Of a DNA stretch of 64,000 bases, positions 11,862 to 23,620 are shown in pieces (positions within the stretch are counted from its first letter, which is position 1; every line of letters begins with the position of its first letter). The notes beneath the pieces are model-generated. The model did not search any database, was not told the DNA's origin, and saw nothing but the letters and a program-made list of their open reading frames with translations. This DNA is from Paroedura picta. Its lineage: Eukaryota; Chordata; Lepidosauria; Squamata; Gekkonidae. Where the stretch lies: positions 11,404,501 to 11,468,500 of the forward strand of contig NC_135384.1 in NCBI RefSeq assembly GCF_049243985.1. Direction: 5' to 3'. The position numbers and the translations under genes are program-made.

Positions 11862-12406
11862 TATTTCATTGAAAAGTCAGTCATTTTGGTTTGTACTAAC
11901 CACATTAAAGTCCCTGACTCAGGTATACCAAAAGAGAGGAAGCAAGGGGTAACAGCTACCCTACTTTCCAGTATAACCAAAGAACTAAGCCTAGAATGGA
12001 AATGTGAAAGACATATCACCATTCAAGTTCATCGGAAGAGAATGCCCTTTATTGTTATGACTTAATGATGGCAACAAAATCCAGAGAATGGGGAAATTCA
12101 GGAGTAGAGGGAGTCAGAAGCCTCACTGGGCAGGAGATCCATGACAGCTAAGTGACTTCCGGACTTTCTGGTGTGCAGGAAAAAAAACTAAAATGTCCTA
12201 TTCTCTCACTCTAACCATGATATTAAACCCTAAGCATGACAAGGGATTGTTTTCCTCCAAGTGAAGAATAATTACCTTCCAAAGGGGCACCTTCAGAGAA
12301 GCCAAGCTTCCTGCATTATCCACTGCTGCCTACATTATCCACTTACCAAAATCCCAAATTCTACACATGACAGGAGTCTGCTTTATGCCATCTTAAAAGT
12401 TATTAC

Positions 12407-13291
12407 CTTCCATGGTTGCACATTCAGAGAAGCCAGGTTGTCTCCATTATCCACTGCTCTGTGCTTGGCTCTAGATGAGTCCAAGATGTGTAGGGCGTGT
12501 GCAAGGGCATAGACAGCATTGTATATTCTGTAGCTAGGGTCGGTCATGCTCATTTCAAAAAAAGGTGCCGGAACAGTTTCCAGTCTCTCCTGTTCAGTGC
12601 ATGTTTCAACTGACTTGATTGGGTTTAGAGAACCTGGCAGCACACAATCGAACACATTCTCCCAGAAGTCCTTGATAAAACCATCTCCCTTTGCCCAGGA
12701 AGGTTTTAAAAGCTGAAGGAATTCATGGAAGCCTGGGATGTCCTTTGAAGGAATGGAGAAGGAAAGAGCCCCATGGAATAGTTCTATATCAAATGCCTTT
12801 TGAAAAGAATTGAATACAAAATCCACCTGGGCTCCTGTAATCCACACCTTTCCAATAGACGTTCTCTCCACGAATTCGGTATCTGTTAGATCTCCTATCA
12901 TGGTGGGCAAAATGATAATGCTAGCTAGACAAAGAAATGTCCCAGCTTCTCCATATACAACAATTGCATTGGCCTTGGTGTTCGGGAGATTTGTGTTACC
13001 ACCGTCAATAAACTTGATCAGAAGTTCTATGTTCTCCAACTCCACATATTTCGGAGCCTTTTCTGTGAAGGCTGCACAGATTCCATTGCTGGATAGGATT
13101 GGCTCAAATGTCTGCAAGAAATGTTCTCCCCTTTCATCATCCATAGTGACGAGGCCAACCCATTTCCACTTGAAATGCAGAAGTAACTGGACGATTCCCT
13201 CATACTGAAGAGCTTCCTTAGGGAACATGCAGTAAAAGGAAGGTCGACTCATTGGGCCATTCACATCTGATTCAAAGGAGCCATAGGACAA
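12407..13291 (-). CDS. V2R gene B exon 3 (Venus-flytrap core)
   Basis: 885 nt (295 codons), phase 0 at both ends, from TTAG/TTG to TGGAAG/GTAATA. Starts LSYGSFESDVNGPMSRPSFY and ends LASLNVQPWK. Forms most of the ligand-binding bilobed domain. About 36 residues differ from gene C, concentrated between residues about 80 and 165 and around residues 225-240 (VLPGSLNPIKSVET against TLPHSTNPTKFDEP). No stop or frameshift. Confidence 0.94.
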
Positions 13292-13364
13292 CTAAGAAGG
13301 GGAGAAGCAAATCATGTTACAAAAGGAAAATAGGAATACTTTATTGTATTTTTCACCAAAATAC

Positions 13365-13800
13365 CCTATATACTTGCGTATAAGCCTCGTTTTTCAGCAT
13401 CTTTTTTCACACTGAAAGAGCCCTCCTCGGTTTATACGCGGGGATAGACGGTGATTGAAATAAAAGCCTGCTCAAGCTAGCCAATTGTTGCTCTGGCAGC
13501 TTGTAGGACATCAACGGTTTGACTGAGGGAATGTGAACTTTTTCCCCTTTTGCCTCCACTTCTTCCTCTGCTTAATCACGTCTTCCAAATTATTCTTTTG
13601 GTTTCTGTGAATGAAAAGCGGGGTACAAAACCCAGCAGCTATTCATGCTCTTGACTTTTCTGTATTTGTTGGGGGGGAGGCTGGATGGGAGAGCCTGTGA
13701 GGATGGAGCATTTCCCACCCTCGGCTTCTGTGCGAGTCAAGCAGTTTGGGTGCCTCGGCTTATATGCAGGTCGGCTTATATGCAAATATATACAGTATAT
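13365..13800. repeat. Dispersed repeat with inverted TATAAGCC ends
   Basis: Opens with CTTGCGTATAAGCCTCG and closes with inverted GGCTTATATGCAGGTCGGCT and TATACAGTA, as in a terminal-inverted-repeat DNA element. A shared copy occupies about 24583-25015 in gene C. Family not assigned. Confidence 0.6.
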
Positions 13801-14029
13801 CGGATTAAATATCAACTTAGTTTTTCGGACTGTTGCCCATGGCTTTTGTCTGCATATTTTTTTCCTTCTGCAAGTAGAACTCTCTGGAATTTTTTAATTT
13901 ATTTTAAACATTTTTAGCCATATCAATGTGGTGTATAATGTGAATTAAACAAGTTTAAGAAAAATTTTTTTAAAACCCCTACACATTTAATAATTAGAGG
14001 ACCAAAGTGGTAAAATTGTTCCATGTATT

Positions 14030-14088
14030 GTTTATAAGTTTAATGAAAACTGCCCTGAGCCTCCAGGGAGGGTGGTATAGAAATATAA

Positions 14089-14157
<69 letters not shown>

Positions 14158-14158
14158 T
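14030..14158 (+). repeat. LINE/SINE 3' tail with (AGTA)n microsatellite, gene B only
   Basis: The motif CTGCCCTGAGCCTCCAGGGA runs into GGTGGTATAGAAATATAATA and then about 15 AAGT units. Gene C lacks it: near 25230 the flanks GTGGTAAAAT and GAATCCTAAA are joined directly. It is therefore a post-duplication insertion in B. Confidence 0.8.
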
Positions 14159-15107
14159 GAATCCTAAATGACATTGCATTCAACTTCTTCCTAAAAAATT
14201 GAAATGCGTGGGGCAGATACTACTCATTGGGAGATTGTTCCATACATACATTTATTTATTTTGGTCAATGACCAGTACAAAATACAAAACAGTAAAACAC
14301 CTTATAAGATTGATTAAAAGTTATATACAGCTGACCATATACAGCTGACCATAAGCTTGCCTCGAACAGGGTCAAACCTGACTCCACACACAGTGCAGCA
14401 TTAGAGACAATTGTGGGGAGCTGTAGAAGATTTCTCAAAAATTTGGTTTGGGAGATTGTTCCCTAACTGTGGGGCCACCAGTGAAAAGGCACTCTCTCAT
14501 TTGCCCACCAGAGGTGGAGCTTCTTGGATGGTTGGAAGTCAGGAGGGTTTCTCAATTCCTGGCCCGGATTCTGTTTCCAAAGTGACCCTAGTTCCAAACC
14601 ATGTTGGGCTCTAAAGAACAACCATGGCAGTCGGCCTCAAGTCTTTCAATCCAACAGCAACCTTTGTGGGAGGCCTTAAATGTTTCTTCTCTACTACAAC
14701 CCTGTCCAAAGTAGCCCTTTCTGCCTGTGTAGCTGATCTTTATACTTTGCAGATTAGCTGTAATTCCAGGAGCTCTCCAGGCCCCACCTGGAGGTTGGCT
14801 ACCCCTAGGCTAGAAATATTCCTGGAGGTTTAAGGTGGGATTTCAAAATTGTACAATGCCTCAGAGTCCAGCCTTCAAAGGAGACATTTTTGCCTGCTGT
14901 TGGGAGGGAGTGCTGCAGGGGGTGTCCCTCCTGGCCTATGGGTTATGGCCAGCCCTACCAGCAACTGCTTGTATTCTGGGGCACAGACAGGCAGACCAAC
15001 ATCAATCCCGAGTTTGGAAAATGCCAGACGATCTAAATAAATATTTACAGCCTGATACTGTATATAGTGAATATAATATAAATATAATCCCCATTCTCTG
15101 ATCATAC

Positions 15108-15399
15108 CTGTGGGATCTTGTAAAGACTTAAGAGAGTTGTCATATCTGTTGTGATTTTAGAAGTATGTCCCCCAATGATGCCAATCATGTTTTGAGGCAT
15201 GCCACATTTGTAGTTTGGGATGAATCCATGTGATGTGAAGAGCATGTCCATGGTGATCCTGTAAATCCATTTTTCAAGGGAGGTGGAGTCACGAATGTGG
15301 AACCCAAGAGTGACATTGGGCAATATGCTGGGGTTCGCATTGATCTCACGGATGGCAAACACCAAGGCAAGGACATGCTGGTAGAAATTTGTTATCAGG
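15108..15399 (-). CDS. V2R gene B exon 2
   Basis: 292 nt, phase 2 in, phase 0 out. Reads LITNFYQHVLALVFAIREIN, the NPSILPNVTLGFHIRDS block and YKIPQ. Same borders as genes A and C; open. Confidence 0.93.
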
Positions 15400-16398
15400 C
15401 TGCAAAGAGAATCATTCATTGTTTTAGAAGAGAATGCTTCAATGCATAGGTTCTGGATTCATCACGATAACTTTGGGGTCTCATCTGAATCAGAGGAATA
15501 ACCCATCTAAATCCACTTCTCATTTCCCATAGCACAGTGCTCCTGGGAAACCCACAAGTTGGACAAGGAGCCATCAGTCATTCCCACTGTACCCCAAGGA
15601 CTGGTGTTCAAAGGAATACTGGAAGGTCCTGGTAGCTGCCAAAACCAATGGCCCATGATAATGTATCTTATTCCCTTGTGGCTATGTAATGCTATATTAT
15701 TCAGCACAGACAGTGTTCTGTGAAGAATTACTTGGAGATGTCTGTTCTACCCTTATTTTGAGTTTTACTATTGTGAAGCATAGAGAAGACGCTCTTGTTC
15801 TACTCTTTTCCAAACTGTGCATAATCTTATTCACTTTTTTTGTTATGCATTTTGTACAACATGGTAGAGATATTGAACTTGAGGGACAAAAATGCATCCC
15901 TACCGATGTCACACATGGTTTGATATGTACTGATAAACGTAACAAATCTCTTGTGTCAAAATATCTTTGCATATTCACCATCCTGATATTTACTCAGAAG
16001 CTTAATATATTTTTGAATTATTAGGTCTCTCCTCATTACTTTCCCCCTACAATTTTGATATCCCTTGTGCAGAATGCAGGTGTATTTTGTGCCCTTTAAA
16101 AATAAATCCCTACCTGCTGCTCTAAACATTCTAATTTAGGATAGCTCAGTGCATACAGGCTGTAACCAAAAAGTGTGCAGTCCCCACAGGGTTCCTTAAA
16201 GAAGCAGAATGTCCTGTCACTGGAAAAGTATCATCTTTGGTCTGGGAACAGGAGGTCTTCCTTTTGGTAGCCACCGAACTTAGCGTCCATCCGTTACTTT
16301 TAAAAACGCCCACCTAGTTTTGCAAACATACCAGATTTCCTCAAATAAAATCAGACTTCGTCATCTTTTCTATGTCAGAGGATCACTGATTCACTTAC
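15400..16398 (-). other. V2R gene B intron 1
   Basis: Non-coding and highly similar to introns 1 of A and C. No inserted repeat is recognised. Confidence 0.6.
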
Positions 16399-16600
16399 AG
16401 TAGCTGACAGACATAATCCTGGTCGGAGCGCTGTTGAAATTCAACCTTTTCGGACACACAAGAAATATGAGTGACAATTCCACCAATCAGGATTTCCCCT
16501 GGCTGATACCACTGATGTGGGATCTGAGGAGGATTGTTTCCAGTGCATTTCATACTATATGATTTATACATAAGCAACACATTGGCATCAGCAGCATCAT
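16399..16600 (-). CDS. V2R gene B exon 1 (leader out of frame)
   Basis: The segment aligned to gene A exon 1 is 202 nt instead of 203; the missing base lies within the leader (CAATGTGTTG against ACATGTCGTTG). The mature N-terminus is intact: MKCTGNNPPQIPHQWYQPGE and the GGIVTHISC block, to donor CT/GTAAGT. In the mature frame the first ATG is at 16571 (MYKSYSMKC), with no hydrophobic leader. The frame stays open upstream to 16724 but reads charged sequence (MLEPPKLSFSNQVETNDNA). Secretory targeting is therefore uncertain. Confidence 0.75.
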
Positions 16601-17590
16601 CACATATTCTTCCTAGTGCAGTCAAAACATGCCTCTCTCTACGTAGTCTCTCTGGAGTCTCCTTTATGGCGTTGTCATTCGTTTCCACCTGGTTTGAAAA
16701 AGATAACTTAGGTGGCTCCAACACTATTTTAAAGGGTATAAATATGAACCTTATCTTTAATTTCCCAACTCTTTGATTTATAAGCTACCTGAGAGATAGA
16801 GATATGAAAACTGCCTCTCTCTAGTCCCCCGTTTTAGCAGAGACTGGCTCAGTGGTGGCTTTCATCACCAGAACGTTGAGATTTTATTTCTGATTTGTTT
16901 TCTGTCTCCTTCTGGAAAGGGATTCGAAGTTCGACAGGGTGAAGAAATGGCAGTAATTTCGATAATTATAGTGAAGCTAATCTCCTCTGAAGCTAATCTC
17001 CTCCTCTGTTGTTCATATACAGGGATAATTTGAGGCAGAAATAGTGAACAAAAATATTTGTTTTAACTTAGCTTCTCTCTAGGGAGACCGACAGGTGGAA
17101 TGGTGATCTTAGACCCCAGAGGTCCCCCCCATTCATGATGTAATTCAAAGAATAACCTGAGAGATTCTCAAAAGGGAAGAGACAATGCAAAAACTGTGAA
17201 CAACTTCTTTTCGGACTCACGTATATGTTTATTTAATTACAACAGCTTTTTTTCAAACTTTCAACAATGGAGGAACCCCTAAAATAATTTTCCAGACTTC
17301 ATGGAATCCTAGAAGTGATGTCAACCTCCCAGCCATGCCCCCCATAAGTTACATGTCACCAAAAATTGACCACCACCTATGTTAACAGGCAGGCTTGGCT
17401 AAGAGCTGTTCCCCTGGGGAAAAAAAACAAAACACTTTCTCCCTGGTTAGCTAAAACCTCCCGCTTACCTTGGCTTAGCCACATAAATAGCTTTGCACGT
17501 TGCAAGCAAGATCTCACTGCAATGATTGGATTAGCTCCACCAGGGAGCTTAGCCATCGGTCTACCTCACCTCTCCCACACTATTGCCCCG
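16601..17590. other. 5' flank of V2R gene B
   Basis: Collinear with 4540-5600 (A) and 27560-28320 (C). Nothing coding is seen and no promoter is called. Confidence 0.5.
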
Positions 17591-17821
17591 GGAAGCAGGG
17601 CAAAGGCAGAAAAGAGGGAGTGGGAAAGCAAGGAACTGTCCTGTCTGTCCTTTGAAAGTTTATATGCCCGTCTCCAAAGCAGATTTGCGATTCGGCCATG
17701 CAGTTCAATGGTGCTGGCTGATTTGGATCCTTTCCGTATGATCCGTGCTCTAATTAAGGCTGATTCTTATACTTTTCATCTGAAACTGTCCACAATGCAA
17801 ATGCATACCACAACCCAAAAG

Positions 17822-17990
17822 TATTTCCAGTGCACTTCATACTATGTAATTAATAAATGACTATAAAATTTACTCAAGCAACAGCATGGGTATCAGCAGC
17901 TACAGCACAGATTCTGCCATTTGCAACCCAAACACACCTCTCTCCACATGGACTCTCCAGGACTCTTCTAGACCATTGTCATTAGATAAG
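17822..17990 (-). pseudogene. Second copy of the V2R exon-1 relic
   Basis: Same degenerate exon-1 fragment as at 5945-6137: MKCTGN followed by unrelated residues, leader-like region, then V2R 5' flank. Here the neighbouring foldback arm is missing. Confidence 0.7.
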
Positions 17991-17994
17991 CCTG

Positions 17995-18117
17995 GTTTCA
18001 AGAAAATAACTCAGATGGGTCTTGTCCCTTAGAATCATAGAGTCATAGAGTTGGAAGGGGCCATTAAGGCCATCTAGTCCAACCCCCTGCTCAACGTTAT
18101 TTTCTTGAAACCAGGCT
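17995..18117. repeat. CR1 tail framed by a 23-bp inverted repeat (second copy)
   Basis: Duplicate of the structure at 6115-6245, with the same inverted arms and the same minus-strand CR1 3' end (about 18031-18093). Confidence 0.8.
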
Positions 18118-18821
18118 TCCGACACACTTGAAAGATAGTGAATAAAGACATGAAAGGTGCCTCTTTCTGGTTCTCCATTGCAGCCATGAATGACTCGCGC
18201 TTTTATAACCAGAGCTTTGAGACTGCATTTCTGATTTGTGTTCTGTTTCCTTCTGGGAAGGTCTTGGCACTTCGACAGTGTGAAGGAGCGAGATTGACTG
18301 TGATAATTATAGTGAGGAGAATCTCCGCTGGAAGAATGTTGTTAGTGTTCTGGGGTAATATGCAGCAGAAACAGTGAAGAAAAACATTGTCAGATCTTAT
18401 CCCAGCTGGGGGAGGAGGCACCCAGCCCAGGGGGGAGGGGGCCTGGAGGGGAGGGGGGCCAGGGGGCCCCTCCCACACCCAGCCGCCTGCCCCCTAGAAC
18501 CCTCTGTATTTGTCTACAGTGGGCCTTAATTCTACTCAATTTATGAAGCTGGTTTCCGGCACAGCCTAATGCAATGAAAACTGAAAATTCTTTTCAGCTA
18601 GTTAAAATAGACATTTGAGGGTGAAAAACTGAACCATTCTGAAATATGTAGCTGAAATATGCAGGTGATATATTTGTCATCTCTTGGATTAATTTCATTC
18701 TGTGCTACAGTACATTGTTGCAAAAGATTCATGGATTTCATTCTGTGCATAAAATGAAAATTCTCCATTTGAGTGCAGTACAGATACAGCTGGAGAACAC
18801 ATGGATGGCTGATAAAAGTAT
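18118..18821. other. Intergenic DNA between V2R genes B and C
   Basis: No gene. A GC-rich purine patch lies at about 18400-18490. Compared with the A/B interval, about 550 bases here (after GCTTTGAGA and before GAACACATGGATGGCTG) are missing at 6350, so the A/B interval carries a deletion next to gene B exon 6. Confidence 0.6.
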
Positions 18822-19723
18822 TTAAGACCTATTCCTTATCAGCTGTTCTCTTTTGTTCAGTTCAGGCCTCAGGAGAATGATATAGCACTTTGGGGAAAAG
18901 ATACAGCCTAGTAGGCCACCACTGGAAGCTAAGATGGAGAAGATCTCCACGGCTACCATGTCTTTTCCTTTAGTGCTCAGGTAGGTTGGGACAAAGGACA
19001 GCCACACACTACAAAAGACCAACATGCTGAAGGTGATGAATTTGGCTTCATTGAAGCTGTCAGGCAAATTCCTGGCTAGGAAAGCCACAATGAAGCAGAA
19101 GGTAGCCAGGAATCCAATGTAACCCAAGACACAGTAAAACATGGTGACTGACCCTTCATTGCATTGCACAATGATTTCTGTACTCAATGAAATCATGTCC
19201 GTATCTGGGAAGGGAGGAGAAGTAGCAAGCCAAATGGTACAAATGCTAACTTGAACAAAGGAACAAGAAATAACAATATAATACGCCAAATGTTTCCCCA
19301 CCCATTTTCGAAAAAGGCTTCCTGGCTTGGAGGCCATAAATGCCACAATAACAGTCACTGTTTTTGCCAGGACAGAAGAAACAGCAACAGAGAAGATGAT
19401 GCCAAATGTCATCTGTCGGAGCAGGCAAGTCACCTTGTTAGGCTGCCCAATGAAGAACAAAGAGCAGAGGAAGCAAAGGAGAAGAGAGATGAGCAGAATG
19501 TAGGTCAAGGTCCGGTTGTTGGCTTTAACAATCGGGGTGTCCTGGTGCATTAGGAAGGCCAGAAGTACCAGAGCTGTTATCAGAGAGAAGGAAAAAGCTA
19601 AAGAGGCCAAAATAATGCTCATAGGCTCAGAGAATGACAGAACATTTAGAATCTTGGGAAGGCAATGGTCTTGTCCTTGGTTTGGATAATGACCTTTAAA
19701 GCAGGTGATGCAATAATCCATGT
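18822..19723 (-). CDS. V2R gene C exon 6 (7TM domain)
   Basis: 902 nt, phase 1 in, stop at 18822. Same 7TM architecture as gene B, with about six substitutions (for example TPIVKANN preceded by HQD instead of HKD, and IFSPK instead of IFFPK). Open and complete, ending [12 protein letters not shown]. Confidence 0.95.
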
Positions 19724-19802
19724 CTGAAATGAGAAGATAACTTGCTTAGACATTTTTATCAGACTTGTTCACATTTGGTGGAAGGGTTAGGTTAAAAATA
19801 AG

Positions 19803-19804
19803 GA

Positions 19805-19835
<31 letters not shown>

Positions 19836-19912
19836 CAAGGAGGGAGGGAGGGAGGGAGGGAGGGAGGGAGGGAGGGAGGGAGGGAGGGAGGGAGGGAGGA
19901 AGGAAGGAAGGA
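19803..19912. repeat. (GGCA)n/(GGGA)n microsatellite
   Basis: About nine GGCA units followed by about seventeen GGGA units and a few GGAA, at the position of the longer GGAA tract in gene B. Confidence 0.95.
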
Positions 19913-20914
19913 AGTTTTTGTAAGATAGTACCTAAAATTTTATGATCCACAGTTCATACACTTGTCCTAATATTGAAAATATGTAAGAAGCAATGTTCTG
20001 ATTTGCCCCTTTAGGGATTTATTCAGATGAGAGCAAGAATCCTCTTGTGGTTAAAGAACTTTGTGGGGGACTTCAGTGGTTCCTGTTAATACTTCTTAAT
20101 CTCTTACCAAAATAACAGAAATAAAACAGAATAGAACTAAAGCCTGCTGATGTCCAGGGATTCTGTTTTCTTTAAATTTGAATGCCATTAACATCTGAAA
20201 ATCTTTGGAAATAAATAGACAAATCTACAGGAATGTTCAACACGAGGAAGTGTAAGGTGTGAAAAATAAAACCCCAGCTTTTGCTAATGAAGTCCAAACT
20301 TGCAGAAACTGAGAAGGAAAGAGACCTCAAGATTTTATTGAATAAATCAATGAAGTGTAGACCCAATGTGCTGTTTACAGTGAAAAGTGAACTCTAAACT
20401 AGGGACTATCAGAAAAGTGACTGGAATTAAAAAGAACAACAAAGAGTATAATAACACCCCTATGGAGATTTCTGGTCTGCCCTCAGTTGAACTACCATGT
20501 GCATTTCTGGTCACCATATTTCAAAAAGGACATCATCAAGCTGGGGAAAGTACAGAAGTCAGCACCCAAGATAAGTAAGTGGTCAGATTTCTCCAAAGGA
20601 GGAACAGCTCTAGGCGTTTTCTAACTCTTGACGTTTTCAGTTGACAAAAGAGACAGACATGATAGAGGGTTAGAAAGCATGAACTGAATAACTTTGTCTC
20701 CCTTGCATAAAATTCAAGGGTCTTCTAGGAAACTGACAGGCAGCAGATACAGCAGGTCAAAAGAAAACACTTCTTTATACAGCAGGTAATTAAAAACATG
20801 AAATTTGCTGCCTGTTGAAATAGAGGTGGCCAGACACATAAGCAGCTGTTAAAGGGAATCAGACAGATGCATGGAGGAGAGCCTATCAATCTGTACTAAC
20901 CATGTTGACTAAAG

Positions 20915-21146
20915 CGGTGGTCCCCAACCACCGGGCCACGGCTCCCTCTCCCCGCCCCCCCCCCCCCCCCGCAGTAAGAGACTTCCCAGGCCGCAAAAGT
21001 GGCCGATTAGCTTGCGGCCTGGCAAGCTTCGTTTTGTGGGGAGGGGGGAGAGGGAAGCAGGGCAGTGCATGCGTGGCATGCGCAGCCGCACGATCGCCCT
21101 CCCCACCACCGCCGGTCCGCAGCCTTGGAAAGGATGCAGACCACTG
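20915..21146. mobile_element. Non-autonomous hAT element (shared copy)
   Basis: Same insertion as 8895-9124, with flanking GACTAAAG and GACTGAAG (one difference), and a longer internal C run. Confidence 0.85.
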
Positions 21147-21478
21147 GACTGAAGGGAATCCCCACACCCACAGGCAGCAAACTCCTGAACACCAAGGGCA
21201 GGAGGCAACTTTAGAGGATCTGTCCACTATGCCCTTTTAGTGGTAATTCAGATTAACTGGTTGGCAACTATGGAGACAGGATCCTGGACCAGATGGATGA
21301 ATAGACAGAACCATTAGGTCTGATTCATTTCTTCTGTTTTTACTGCATAATGGGGAGAAAACAAGTTAATGAAAAAAGTATGTTTCATCCAAGTGCAAAT
21401 CTTGAAATTCCCACCCAGCAGCTGATCAAACCTTTGGGGATCTTTAACAGGAGCAATCATTATATGAACATCTCCTAC

Positions 21479-21605
21479 CCTCTTTGTCTGACATTTTCCC
21501 TTCTGGACACCGTTCACAATCGTAGCAGCAGAATTTCTCTCCTTCCTTCTTTTTCCTGCTGTAGCCAGGCTTGCACTTATCATTACACCGAGAGAAAGGA
21601 GGCAC
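21479..21605 (-). CDS. V2R gene C exon 5 (cysteine-rich domain)
   Basis: 127 nt; encodes VPPFSRCNDKC through KMSDKE, with every cysteine of the domain kept. The acceptor GGACAG/GTG is the only AG available at the right phase here, which fixes the border for gene B as well. Confidence 0.93.
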
Positions 21606-21915
21606 CTGTCCTTGAAGAAAGCAGAAAGATAGAACTGAGAAGCCATTTTGCTTCGGAATTATGTCACTTCAGTAATGGAGGTGATATCGGAGATCTCAAA
21701 GATGGCTCATTCCCCAAAGCAAGATAGAATCAACTATGGTTCTTTTGAGAGGCAATGAGATGTTTTCACACCTGTGCAACTTGTCTGTTCCCGTTAATCC
21801 TGTCCTCTGACAGCAAATTTCATGGGTAAAACATTAATGGAGCCTGTTTGATCCCCCCTAAACCATCTGCCTACCCATTTCTATTTGAGTGAGAGACACT
21901 AAGTTAACTTCTCAC

Positions 21916-22143
21916 ATGTGAAAGGTGTCTGTTCCACTGAATCCTGTCCTCATGGAGGATGACTCTTTTGCTTAGAGGAACATGAGGATCCAGTTTCCCG
22001 ATCTTGACTCTGACGTAAGACTTATTCGGAAAAGTGACCAAGTTGGTAATATCAAATCCACCTTTCAGTTCTCCTTGTTCATCAAAGGCCACTTTGACTC
22101 CAGCAGTGTTGTTGAAAGCGATTCTCTGAAGAAGGGTGTGGAG
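21916..22143 (-). CDS. V2R gene C exon 4
   Basis: 228 nt, phase 0 to 0, from CTC CAC ACC to the donor GTGAGA. Reads LHTLLQRIAFNNTAGVKVAF to HEDRIQWNRHLSH. Open. Confidence 0.93.
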
Positions 22144-23620
22144 CTTGGGGGAAAGAGAAAGAGCATGAAGTAGGATGGGATCAATGGCATGGACTGGAGT
22201 GTGCTCGCCAATGCCGTTCAGTTTCCAAGAGATTTTTCGATTCCTTTCCTCTAGGAGAGAAGTCATTTATGAATGCAAGTATTTGGTTTTTGCTCATGAG
22301 AACGGACTTCCACTGCCAGACACAAGGCAAAGCAGTGAAGTGTGATTCCAGCTGTCAAAAAGGAAGAGTTAACTCATTTTTTTACTCATTTTGCACTGTT
22401 AGTGCTCCTTTGTAAAATCCTGATATTTGTTAGCTATGACAGAACAAAGATCTCTTAAAAAGTGATTAAAACTCTTAACTCATTTTTTCCCCTTGAGGGA
22501 TTGAGCCATTCTCTTTTCTCTATTCAGACAACATTTCGCTGAAACCATGAAGGGAAAAGTCTGCAACCCCTGGAACAATGTGAAGGGTGATTTCTAAAGG
22601 CATGCAGCTTCAAAAATTGATAGCCAGATCTAAATTTCAATTATTTAGGATATGTAACTGTTATGGATATATTGTTATGGATATATTATTTTATCCAATT
22701 TTCTTTTGATTTTGCTCAGTATCTTGTGTTTTCAAATGCTGTGTGCATTTCCAGTTCTTTAATAAATGGTATTTCATTGAATAATATTTCATTGAGCCTC
22801 TTGTGGCACAGAGTGGTATGGCAGCAGACATGCAGTCTGAAGCTGTGCCCATGAGGCTGGGAGTTCGATCCCAGCAGCTGGCTCAAGGTTGACTCAGCCT
22901 TCCATCCTTCCGAGGTCGGTAAAATGAGTACCCAGCTTGCTGGGGGGTAAACGGTAATGTCTGGGGAAGGCACTGGCAAACCACCCCGTATTGTGTCTGC
23001 CCTGAAAACGCCAGAGGGTGTCATCCCAACCGTCAGACATGACCTGGTGCTTGCACAGGGGATACCTTTAGTATTTCATTGAAAAGTCTGTCATTTTGGT
23101 TTGTACAAACCACATTAAAGCCCCTGTTTGACTCAGGTATACCAAAACAGGGGAAGGGAGGGGTAACAGCTACCCTACTTTCCAGTATAACCAAAGAACT
23201 AAGCCTAGAATGGAAATGTGAAAGTCATATCACCATTCAAGTTCATCAGAAGAGAATGCCCTTTATTGTTATGACTTAACGATGGCAACAAAATCCAGAG
23301 AATGGGGAAATTCAGGAGCAGAGGGAGCCAGAAGCCTCACTGGGCAGGAGACCCATGACAGCTAAGTGACTTCCGGACTTTCTGGTGGGTAAGAAAAAAG
23401 ACTAAAATGTCCCATTCTCTCTCTCTAACCACGATATTAAACCCTAAGCATAGCAGGGGACTGTTTTCCTCCAAGTGAAGAATAATTGCCTTCCAAAGGG
23501 GCACCTTCAGAGAAGCCAAGCTTCCTCCATTATCCACTGCTGCCTACATTATCCACTTACCAAAATCCCAAATTCTAAACATGACAGGAGTCTGCTTTAT
23601 GCCATCTTAAAAGTTATTAC
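22144..23620 (-). other. V2R gene C intron 3
   Basis: Non-coding; collinear with gene B intron 3 apart from the block of about 800 bases found only in B. Contains one SINE. Confidence 0.6.
22794..23071 (+). mobile_element. tRNA-derived SINE shared with gene B
   Basis: Counterpart of 11588-11861, flanked by the same ATTTCATTGA repeats. Confidence 0.9.

Larger units (their letters stand above)
10119..12406 (-). other. V2R gene B intron 3
   Basis: Non-coding. 10347 to about 11165 is absent from gene C, where the flanking sequence joins directly near 22365-22390. That block contains one SINE and a stretch resembling a LINE/SINE 3' end (GAAGGAGCCTCAAAGCAGCT). A second SINE at 11588 is shared with C. 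Confidence 0.65.
13292..15107 (-). other. V2R gene B intron 2
   Basis: Non-coding and collinear with gene C intron 2 (24506-26058). Contains a repeat with TATACTTGCGTATAAGCCTC-like ends at about 13365-13800 and a LINE/SINE tail ending in an AGTA microsatellite (14030-14155) that C lacks. The CTCCAGGCCCCACCTGGAGG repeat follows at about 14690-14990. Confidence 0.65.
6375..16600 (-). other. V2R gene B (six exons)
   Basis: A full V2R gene read from right to left: exon 1 16399-16600, exon 2 15108-15399, exon 3 12407-13291, exon 4 9891-10118, exon 5 9457-9583, exon 6 6375-7276. All splice phases agree (2, 0, 0, 0, 1) and all exons from the MKCTGN block to the terminal stop are open. The product would be a family C receptor with Venus-flytrap domain, cysteine-rich domain and 7TM domain, acting at vomeronasal microvilli through Go and TRPC2 as known for the family. 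Exon 1 lacks one base relative to gene A, so the leader is out of frame. Expression as a membrane receptor is therefore doubtful unless another start or leader exon is used. Confidence 0.88.
19724..21478 (-). other. V2R gene C intron 5
   Basis: Non-coding, collinear with gene B intron 5 but without the SINE found there. Contains the GGCA/GGGA tract and the shared hAT MITE. Confidence 0.65.

Noticed and set aside
17366-17860. 164-codon open frame with relatives at 5578-5835 and 28406-28882
   Set aside because: The similarity among copies comes from duplicated V2R 5' flank; the frames are inverted or shifted between copies and include the exon-1 relic read on the wrong strand. No domain.
20902-21240. 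112-codon Pro-rich open frame and its copies near 9 kb
   Set aside because: Runs through the duplicated hAT MITE; not a gene.
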